From NCBI GenBank assembly GCA_014523695.1, contig JAATVS010000105.1:1-7702 (forward strand): 7,702 nt of DNA. Direction: 5' to 3'. Under the pieces are notes generated by a model that was given only the letters and a program-made list of their open reading frames with translations, was not told the origin of the DNA and ran no database searches. This document shows positions 1-5,750 of the stretch, in pieces. Made by a program: the position numbers and the translations under genes. Within the stretch, counting starts at the first letter, position 1. Every line of letters begins with the position of its first letter. Source of the DNA: Nitrososphaerales archaeon TH5895 (lineage in GTDB: Archaea > Thermoproteota > Nitrososphaeria > Nitrososphaerales > Nitrososphaeraceae).

Positions 1-2
1 AA

Positions 3-131
3 AAAGTGTCGGTGCCAGAAATTCAGGAAATCACTGTAATCAGGTATTACGAAGAGATAGTGATTCGGGCTGCGGCAGATCAGAGGGTGCTTTCCGCTGA
101 ACAAGATATTGTGACTAAATCAAACACTTAG
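3..131 (+). CDS. C-terminal end of an unidentified protein (5' truncated by window edge)
   Basis: An open frame runs from the window edge to a TAG stop and gives 42 residues, beginning KVSVPEIQEI and ending DIVTKSNT. The peptide has a normal amphipathic composition (for example the stretch RYYEEIVIRAAADQR). By eye the DNA is more GC-rich than the AT-rich spacer that follows, and that drop at the stop codon suits a real gene end. I see no cysteine, membrane segment or known motif, and I do not recognise the family. The opposite strand is also partly open here but reads less like protein. The fragment is too short to assign a function. Confidence 0.45.
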   Translation, partial: KVSVPEIQEITVIRYYEEIVIRAAADQRVLSAEQDIVTKSNT

Positions 132-267
132 ATATGATTTGGCTACTGATTATAGATGCTTGGATTATCAATACATTGTCTGAGTTCATGCTGGTTACAG
201 CAATACGATAATTGTCCGACTTTCATCAAGATAAATATACTAACCTTTGAAAGCTCTGGTATGTTTT

Positions 268-291
268 AACTTAATCACCGGTAATTATGTT
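268..291. promoter_or_regulatory. 24-bp imperfect palindrome in the spacer (operator-like or hairpin)
   Basis: The two 12-nt arms, AACTTAATCACC and GGTAATTATGTT, are inverted copies that match at 10 of 12 positions around a central ACCGGT. A further TTAACT follows at 294-299, repeating the TTAACT at 266-271 in direct orientation. The site lies 137 nt after the stop of the upstream partial gene and well past the probable end of the minus-strand gene. It could be a dyad for a dimeric regulator or a transcribed stem. Neither role is shown by the sequence alone. Confidence 0.35.
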
Positions 292-331
292 CGTTAACTG
301 ATCTCTGAATTTGAAGTATTCTGTATCTGCC

Positions 332-365
332 AAAAAACACCATTTGCCCAAGTGAATGAAAAAAA
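332..365 (-). terminator. Minus-strand U-tract terminator region of the discoidin-protein gene
   Basis: Read on the minus strand, the 897-aa gene is followed 69 nt after its stop by a run of seven T (359-365) and then by six T (332-337). Archaeal RNA polymerase commonly stops at such U-tracts without needing a hairpin, and I see no strong hairpin here. The assignment rests on position and composition only. Confidence 0.5.
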
Positions 366-466
366 TAACTGCTCTACTTGTCTTCGTTTTCATTCTTTCA
401 AATTTTGTAATGTCTCAATTCTCGCCCCTGTTACTACTTTGGAGGAGCGATCTCCCTTACACTTAA
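356..466 (+). CDS. Doubtful 36-aa ORF resembling a signal peptide
   Basis: ATG at 356 opens a 36-codon frame starting MKKITALLVFVFILSNFVMS, with a basic start, a hydrophobic core and then a small polar stretch, and it ends WRSDLPYT. This is the shape of a secretion signal with almost no mature protein behind it. It overlaps the 3' end of the minus-strand exoprotein gene by 33 nt. There is no convincing TATA box about 30 nt upstream and no Shine-Dalgarno sequence. The hydrophobicity could simply result from the T-rich complement of the other gene's 3' region. It may be a remnant of a secreted-protein gene, a tiny membrane peptide or chance; chance is the leading explanation. Confidence 0.18.
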   Translation: MKKITALLVFVFILSNFVMSQFSPLLLLWRSDLPYT

Positions 467-3127
467 ATTCTTTAGGTCAACGCTATTTGCTCCATCCCAT
501 CTAAATGATGCTATCGGACCACCCCATGAAATGATTTGATCAGGAGCTCCGTTACATTCTCCTCCATCACTACCCCATCCACCCTGATCTATAAAATCAT
601 ACACCTGTTGCCAGTTATTACTATTATTAGGATCGACCCATAACTCTAACTTGACCGCGGTTTCACCATTTACCATTGTATTATACATCATCGCCTTAAA
701 GCCTACAAATTTACCATCTGCAGATGCAGGAGAATTCTTCCAGCTGCTAAAGACATAGCTTACATGCCACTGTTCTTTGGCCCATCTAACTGTACCGTCA
801 GTATACCTTAGGTCTCCTTTAAGTGAGCTGCCCTCACATCCATCAGGATTGCCACTTCCCGTGTGTCTACCACCCCTTGCGTACCATGCCCAATTTTCTC
901 CGCTATCACCAGAATTGAATTTAACCTGCCCTGTCATCTCAATATTCTTCCAGTCGTTTGGCGATTGCATATATCCTCGGCTCTCGATAGCTCCGTGATC
1001 AATTACTACGTCGTCAGGTTTGTATCCGGCTGATGTAAAAACACCATACCTGACTTGATCACTGGTTACCCGCCATGAGCCATCACTATTTTTTGACATC
1101 GAAGGCGGACTTGATCTCGGATCGTTATTCGGATCTTGCATATTCATAAACCACTGCTCGCCACCAGGTTTCGTAGAATAGATTTTCTTGATTCCGAATT
1201 CGTCATTAGTGCCCGCATCGCTCCCATTATTGCCTGGACTAGGTGCACTTGGAGGTTCTGCTGGAGGTGGACTTGGAGGTTCTGCTGGAGGTGGACTTGG
1301 AGGTTCTGCTGGAGGTGGACTTGGAGGTTCTGCTGGAGGTGGACTTGGAGGTTCTGCTGGAGGTTCTGGCCCAATTCTAGCTCCAAATAAGGCGATCTCT
1401 GATATACTAGCCCAGTTATTCTCAGTATTACCATTTACCGTGATTCGTACAAACTTTCCTTCAGGACCTGAAGGTAAACTGTACTTCTCAAAACCTGTGG
1501 CACTGCCGTTGCTTCTTCCTTCAAATACGTTCTTAAAGGTAGAGCCATCATTAGAGAGGGACACATTGAAATCATTTTGCCTCACGTCCCCTCTATACCA
1601 TGCAATATCAACACTACAAATCTTTGTTATTGATCCAAGATCGAACTGAATCCAAGACCCGATACCGTCCTTAGACCACATCGTATTGAGATTTTTGTCT
1701 ATTACATTAGAGGGAACATTTCCATCACTTCCTATTGCTGTTACCACCGTCGGGTTAAGTATACTACATTCAAGGACTTCCTTAATGTCAATAGTAATTG
1801 TTGCCGTATTACTTGTTATGCCTTTATTGTCTTTGACAGTGTATGTGAAGCTGTCTGAGCCTGAATATTCCTTATCTGGGGTATACTTCACAGTGTCAGC
1901 TGACACGGACGACAATTGACCATGTTTAGGAAGATCGACTATATTGAAGGTCAACACAGAACCTTCGGGGTCTGAGCCAGATAATTTGATTGGAATAGGA
2001 ACATTCATGTCAGTTGAAACACTTTTTGAGTGGGCAATTGGAGGCTTATTAGGTGGGGATGGCGGAGTAAATCCTTTTATAGACAATTCAGTAATACCGG
2101 CCCAATCGTTCTTATCGTTACCAAATACAGTAATTCTTACATATTTGGCATCCACTTCTGAAAAGGCATAATTTTGTGGGCGAATAGATTTGCCATTACT
2201 TTTTCCTTCGTAAACCTGGTTAAAGTTCATTCCATCTTTAGAGACTGAAACCTCAAAAACATACTGTCTGCTCTCTCCATTATACCAGGATATACTGACA
2301 CCACAGACCGATTTCAATGCACCAAGATCAGTTTGTATGAACGAACCTTTCCCCAAACTGGACCAAGCCGTCGTAAAATCTCCATCCGCAGCATTCTCTG
2401 GAAGATCGCGCGATTGGCTAGGACTGGCCACAAAATTAATTATCGGAAGATCATCACAAATTTTATACTCTTGTCCTATTTTCCTTACGTCTCTTCCATT
2501 TACACTTATTTCTTTAACGCCTGCAGATTCATCTTCACTGTTCCCATAAACTGTAAGTCGGATCTGTTTAGCTATGGTATCGGGAATGGCATATGATTCT
2601 GGGAGTCCAGAGTTTCCACTGCTTACAGCTCTAACCCTATCTTTATATTCAGTGCCGTTCTCAGAAACAGAAATCACAAAATTATACGATCTCTCATTTC
2701 CTTCGTCCCAAAGTACGTCTATCTCACAAATCGATCTAATTGCCCCAATATCGAACTCTAGGTAGGCACCTACACTATCTTCATGCCATTCAGTATCTTC
2801 ATCATTATCAAATGCCGACTGAGCAGCCATACTATTGGTATTATCATTATCAATGTTGCTGCTTGACACGTTTTTGATATCGATCGGATCGTTACATTCT
2901 GTCTTTGGATTACTTGTTTTGTCTTGAACTTTTGAAGTATCTCCTGATACACTCAAGGTGCCTTGGTGGGACATCGATTGAGCACTGGCCAGACCGGGCA
3001 TCGAAATCATTGATAGTAATATCAGAAATGCTGTAAAGGTAACACTCGCTTTTCGAATATCGTTACTATACCTCAGATTTGACGGCTTGATCATTAACAA
3101 CGATAACAATCCGATAATGGATTTCAT
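434..3127 (-). CDS. Secreted multidomain protein with three discoidin (F5/8 type C) domains, cadherin-like domain and Pro-rich spacer
   Basis: This 897-aa protein is probably exported and acts at the cell surface or in the extracellular matrix. A basic, unusually long N-region precedes a hydrophobic core (about 28-46) and an ASA-Q cleavage site near residue 49. Discoidin-like modules follow at about 80-212, 226-353 and 455-583. They share the pattern W-S/H, GS-I-Q-D-LG, a central Cys, VS-DG and a closing R-I/L-TV-GN. Residues 360-449 form a cadherin/Ig-like (tandem-95 type) domain with SGSDPEGS and SFTYTVKDNKG. Residues 586-640 are a PPAEPPSP repeat spacer. Residues 648-895 form a Trp/Gly-rich domain (GGEQWFMNM, YARGGRHTGSG, ISWGGPIASFRWD) that I take, without proof, to be a lectin- or polysaccharide-lyase-like beta-sandwich. 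Discoidin domains usually bind glycans, so polysaccharide binding is the likely role. The ATG is chosen because a TATA box lies 30 nt upstream; Met12 (3094) is an alternative. There is no C-terminal membrane anchor. Confidence 0.9.
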   Translation of the reverse strand: MKSIIGLLSLLMIKPSNLRYSNDIRKASVTFTAFLILLSMISMPGLASAQSMSHQGTLSVSGDTSKVQDKTSNPKTECNDPIDIKNVSSSNIDNDNTNSMAAQSAFDNDEDTEWHEDSVGAYLEFDIGAIRSICEIDVLWDEGNERSYNFVISVSENGTEYKDRVRAVSSGNSGLPESYAIPDTIAKQIRLTVYGNSEDESAGVKEISVNGRDVRKIGQEYKICDDLPIINFVASPSQSRDLPENAADGDFTTAWSSLGKGSFIQTDLGALKSVCGVSISWYNGESRQYVFEVSVSKDGMNFNQVYEGKSNGKSIRPQNYAFSEVDAKYVRITVFGNDKNDWAGITELSIKGFTPPSPPNKPPIAHSKSVSTDMNVPIPIKLSGSDPEGSVLTFNIVDLPKHGQLSSVSADTVKYTPDKEYSGSDSFTYTVKDNKGITSNTATITIDIKEVLECSILNPTVVTAIGSDGNVPSNVIDKNLNTMWSKDGIGSWIQFDLGSITKICSVDIAWYRGDVRQNDFNVSLSNDGSTFKNVFEGRSNGSATGFEKYSLPSGPEGKFVRITVNGNTENNWASISEIALFGARIGPEPPAEPPSPPPAEPPSPPPAEPPSPPPAEPPSPPPAEPPSAPSPGNNGSDAGTNDEFGIKKIYSTKPGGEQWFMNMQDPNNDPRSSPPSMSKNSDGSWRVTSDQVRYGVFTSAGYKPDDVVIDHGAIESRGYMQSPNDWKNIEMTGQVKFNSGDSGENWAWYARGGRHTGSGNPDGCEGSSLKGDLRYTDGTVRWAKEQWHVSYVFSSWKNSPASADGKFVGFKAMMYNTMVNGETAVKLELWVDPNNSNNWQQVYDFIDQGGWGSDGGECNGAPDQIISWGGPIASFRWDGANSVDLKNLSVREIAPPK
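1247..1364 (-). repeat. 24-bp tandem repeat, about 4.9 copies, encoding the Pro-rich spacer
   Basis: The plus-strand unit acttggaggttctgctggag plus gtgg recurs without a base change at 1247, 1271, 1295 and 1319, and a fifth copy from 1343 runs 22 bases before diverging. The unit is a multiple of three, so each copy adds eight residues (PPAEPPSP in sense orientation) and any copy-number change stays in frame. It links the third discoidin domain to the C-terminal domain. The lack of silent substitutions between copies points to recent expansion or ongoing homogenisation. Confidence 0.95.
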
Positions 3128-3150
3128 TCACAAACCGCTGGAATATTAAG

Positions 3151-3159
3151 TATTTATAA
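3151..3159 (-). promoter_or_regulatory. TATA box of the discoidin-protein gene
   Basis: On the minus strand TTATAAATA begins 32 nt before the A of the ATG at 3127. With the usual archaeal spacing of about 25-30 nt from TATA to transcription start, the transcript would start at or within a few bases of the ATG. No Shine-Dalgarno sequence precedes the ATG, which fits a leaderless mRNA. Confidence 0.65.
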
Positions 3160-3162
3160 TGA

Positions 3163-3192
3163 ACTAAAACATATACTAAACCATACGTTAGT
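3163..3192. promoter_or_regulatory. Repeated ACTAA half-sites directly upstream of the exoprotein TATA box
   Basis: ACTAAAACAT (3163-3172) and ACTAAACCAT (3175-3184) are direct repeats matching 9 of 10 bases at a 12-bp pitch. TTAGT (3188-3192) is an inverted copy of the ACTAA core, 8 bp from the second one. The cluster starts four bases upstream of the TATA box on the minus strand, so a bound protein would cover the BRE position. The site is AT-rich and the arms are short, so this is only a candidate operator. Confidence 0.3.
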
Positions 3193-3395
3193 GTAAATCG
3201 AAGATAAGCATACAATCATTTTATCGAATATAACTATCTGGAATAATAAATAAGTATTCTTCTAGAAATTTCTTACTAGGGATTATATCGTGCTTTGAAT
3301 GGATAGATATTTGGTGTCTGCTGTGATACTATAGAGGAGGATGATTTCTCCAATTACATCCAATGTCTGATGTTGATACTAGGGCTTGATCAAGG
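3193..3395. other. Non-coding remainder of the divergent spacer
   Basis: This AT-rich stretch between the two divergent promoters has only trivial reading frames. A purine run at 3333-3341 (tagaggaggatg) looks like a ribosome-binding site but touches an ATG with no spacing and leads to a 9-codon frame, so I do not call a gene. I see no tRNA-like cloverleaf, no long repeat and no insertion-sequence end. Confidence 0.55.
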
Positions 3396-3402
3396 TTTTA
3401 TA
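3396..3402 (+). promoter_or_regulatory. TATA box of the zinc-finger-like gene
   Basis: TTTTATA, followed by C, is centred 28 nt before the ATG at 3428. The spacing puts transcription start at the ATG, so the message is probably leaderless. It also argues against the longer frame from TTG at 3386, because that codon would lie upstream of the promoter. Confidence 0.6.
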
Positions 3403-3427
3403 CCAGCACTTTTCATTTTACAATAGT

Positions 3428-3637
3428 ATGGGTAAGGTGGATAAAGGAATTGCATGTAGTGTGCAAGGATGTGACCAGATCGCCCTTAGATCCATGAGTG
3501 GAAGTAAAGCTGCAATGGCCATTGATCTAATGATCGATTCTGCAAACAAACGGATTTACCTTTGTAGACAACACTATAAAGATTGGAAAAAAGCTACCAA
3601 AGATGATCGAGAAAATGAACGAGCGAGATGGGATTAG
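3428..3637 (+). CDS. Small zinc-finger-like protein, 69 aa
   Basis: The protein has two metal-binding-type pairs, C10-X4-C15 near the N-terminus and C46-X2-H49 in YLCRQHYKDW, separated by 30 residues with an Ala/Met-rich segment. After these comes a highly charged tail (KKATKDDRENERARWD). Together this suggests a single zinc-stabilised module with a basic/acidic helix, perhaps binding nucleic acid or a protein partner; that role is inferred. I do not recognise a named family, although small proteins of this shape are common in archaea. ATG at 3428 is preferred over TTG at 3386 because a TATA box sits between them at leaderless spacing, and the extra 14 residues would look unlike the rest. It lies 135 bp upstream of thrS on the same strand, but thrS has its own possible promoter, so co-transcription is uncertain. 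Confidence 0.75.
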   Translation: MGKVDKGIACSVQGCDQIALRSMSGSKAAMAIDLMIDSANKRIYLCRQHYKDWKKATKDDRENERARWD

Positions 3638-3735
3638 CGTGTATTTAATGGTCTGAAAAAAGGCCACAAAGATGGTCCTACATCTCATTTCTTGACCATC
3701 CAGGTTCAGGTATAGCCCATACATAGTTCAAAAGC

Positions 3736-3742
3736 CTTTAAT
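3736..3742 (+). promoter_or_regulatory. thrS: Possible weak TATA box of thrS
   Basis: CTTTAAT lies about 36 nt before the thrS ATG, which would give a leader of roughly five bases. It is a poorer TATA match than the other boxes in the window. thrS may instead, or also, be reached by read-through from the zinc-finger-like gene. Confidence 0.35.
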
Positions 3743-3772
3743 CATCCAAGTATTCCTACTATCTTCCATAGA

Positions 3773-5707
3773 ATGCGAGTACTTCAACTTCATGCTGAAC
3801 TCTTCGAGTACGAGCCTGTTACTAGAGAGATAGACGAAGAATACGCCGATCAGGACGTATCGCTCGATAAGGTGAGACTTCAAGACTTAGTTGTTACACT
3901 TGTAGCAATCGAGGAAGGCGATGATATTTCCGTTGTCAAATTTGCTGCGCAGGATATCAAGCGCTATATGCAAGGGATTAAGAACAATAAGCTCCTAATT
4001 TACCCTTATTCGCACTTGAGCTCGAATCTTGCATCACCACAACAAGCTTTGGCGATCATGAACATGATGAAAGAAGAAACCATGAAAGAAAATATTGAAG
4101 TCAAGAGGGCACCGTTCGGATGGACAAAATCATTTTCAGTAAAAGTCAAAGCGCATCCTTTAGCGGAGAATTTTAGAACATATGATAAGAGTTCTATTAC
4201 TAAATATTCAGATAAAGAGAGTGGTTCGCTATCAAAGACAGCACTGAATAATTCTGGTACAGGCATATCCAGTGCGCTTAGCGCAGAAGATTCATTACGA
4301 TCACAATGGTTTGTATTGAAGCCAGATGGGAACATGATCCCCTTAAAGGAGTACAAATATTTGAACAATCAAAGCAATCTAAAGAGCCTAATAAGTTACG
4401 AGATCGAGAAGAGGAGAGCTGTTGATGAAATTCCACCTCATGTTAAATTGATGCGGAAATTAGCTATAGCCGATTATGAACCAGCATCTGATTCCGGGAA
4501 TATGCGATTCTACCCCAAGGGTCGCTTGATCAAGTCATTGATAGAACAATACGTTACCAAAATGGTGAGCGACTACGGCGGGATAGAGATAGAAACTCCC
4601 ATAATGTATGATTCGAAACATCCATCACTGGAGAGTTACTTTAACCGATTCCCTGCAAGACAGTACAATATCGCTACTGACCATGGGAAACATTATTTCC
4701 TTAGATTTGCAGCTTGTTTTGGCCAGTTTCTAATGGCAAAAGATTTATTGATATCTTACAAGAATCTACCCCTTCGGCTTTATGAACTTACCAGATATAG
4801 TTTCCGTAGAGAGAAGACCGGAGAGGTTGTGGGGTTGAAACGGTTGAGAGCATTCAGTATGCCTGATTGTCATGCATTCTGCAGAAATATGGAGGAGGCC
4901 AAGTCGGAGCTTCTAAAAAGATTTGATTTATCGACCACTGTTTTAAATGATTTGGGAATTTCAACCTCTAGCGACATTGAGATGGCAATACGGTTTACCG
5001 AGAATTGCTTCCAGGAGAATAAAGATATGATAATTGAATTAGCTCGGAAATTTGATCGTCCTGTGCTGGTGGAATTGTGGAAAGAGCGGTTCTTTTATTT
5101 TATTCTAAAATGGGAGTTTAATTTTATAGATAGTCAAGGAAAAGCTTCAGCACTTTCTACGGACCAGATTGATATTGAAAATAGTAAACGATACAACATA
5201 ACGTTTGTCGATGAAGATGGATCGAAAAAGTATCCTGTAATCCTGCACAATTCACCAAGTGGAGCAATTGAACGAGTAATTTACGCATTACTAGAAAAGG
5301 CTGCAAAAAGTTCAAAAACTGGCGAAAAGCCTACACTGCCACTATGGCTTTCGCCCACTCAAATGCGTTTGATTCCTGTGACCTCAAACCATACCGCTTA
5401 TTGTAAGGAGATTGCTGATACACTTTCAAAAAAATACATAAGAGTAGATTTAGATGATCGGGATGAATCAGTAGGAAAAAAGATCCGAGATGCAGAAATG
5501 GAATGGATTAATTACATCGTTGTTATAGGGGATACTGAAGTAGAAGAAGCAAAATTTCAAATCCGGGATCGTTTAAACCTAAGTGAAAGAAGAACCATGA
5601 CAATAGATGGATTGGCCAATGAAATAACAAATAAAACTGCAGATAAGCCATATCTCCCCTTGAACCTTCCTATGTTACTTTCGAAGAGACCCCAATTCAC
5701 CGGCTAA
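3773..5707 (+). CDS. thrS: Threonyl-tRNA synthetase, archaeal type
   Basis: This 644-aa class II synthetase attaches threonine to tRNA-Thr in the cytoplasm. Residues 1-137 are the archaeal N-terminal editing domain, related to D-aminoacyl-tRNA deacylase, which removes mischarged serine. It shows MRVLQLHAE, YPYSHLSSNLA (H81), RAPFGWTKSF (K119) and HPLAE. The catalytic core (about 225-515) has motif 1 around GGIEIETPIMYD, motif 2 as YSFRREKTG with the downstream LRAFSMPDCHAFC, and motif 3 as SPSGAIERV (R501). The zinc ligands of the family fit C315, H367 and H492. Residues 525-625 are the anticodon-binding domain, starting LWLSPTQMRLIPV. Between editing and catalytic parts there is a Ser/Thr/Lys-rich linker (about 138-176) that seems longer than in Pyrococcus enzymes. 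The ATG is fixed by the family's MRVL start. No Shine-Dalgarno sequence is visible. The gene converges on the ureohydrolase gene with a 43-bp gap. Confidence 0.97.
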   Translation: MRVLQLHAELFEYEPVTREIDEEYADQDVSLDKVRLQDLVVTLVAIEEGDDISVVKFAAQDIKRYMQGIKNNKLLIYPYSHLSSNLASPQQALAIMNMMKEETMKENIEVKRAPFGWTKSFSVKVKAHPLAENFRTYDKSSITKYSDKESGSLSKTALNNSGTGISSALSAEDSLRSQWFVLKPDGNMIPLKEYKYLNNQSNLKSLISYEIEKRRAVDEIPPHVKLMRKLAIADYEPASDSGNMRFYPKGRLIKSLIEQYVTKMVSDYGGIEIETPIMYDSKHPSLESYFNRFPARQYNIATDHGKHYFLRFAACFGQFLMAKDLLISYKNLPLRLYELTRYSFRREKTGEVVGLKRLRAFSMPDCHAFCRNMEEAKSELLKRFDLSTTVLNDLGISTSSDIEMAIRFTENCFQENKDMIIELARKFDRPVLVELWKERFFYFILKWEFNFIDSQGKASALSTDQIDIENSKRYNITFVDEDGSKKYPVILHNSPSGAIERVIYALLEKAAKSSKTGEKPTLPLWLSPTQMRLIPVTSNHTAYCKEIADTLSKKYIRVDLDDRDESVGKKIRDAEMEWINYIVVIGDTEVEEAKFQIRDRLNLSERRTMTIDGLANEITNKTADKPYLPLNLPMLLSKRPQFTG

Positions 5708-5750
5708 CACAATCATTATACAAGCTCCCATTTGTAGGGGGTTCCAGCGA

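Noticed and set aside
1188..1649. Plus-strand frame encoding a Gly-rich repeat protein opposite the exoprotein gene
   Set aside because: The 24-bp repeat is divisible by three and lacks stops in several frames, so it produces shadow repeat proteins. The minus-strand frame has a signal peptide and recognisable domains on both sides, which the shadows lack.
3333..3389. Purine-rich GAGGAGG followed by ATG, suggesting a small gene
   Set aside because: The motif touches the ATG without spacing and the frame ends after nine codons; a second ATG nearby also ends after eight.
3386..3427. Extended start (TTG) for the zinc-finger-like protein
   Set aside because: The TATA box at 3396-3402 lies inside this extension and positions the transcript start at the ATG at 3428.
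4006..4368. Minus-strand 120-codon frame inside thrS
   Set aside because: It lies wholly within a clear housekeeping gene, and its peptide shows no domain or promoter of its own.
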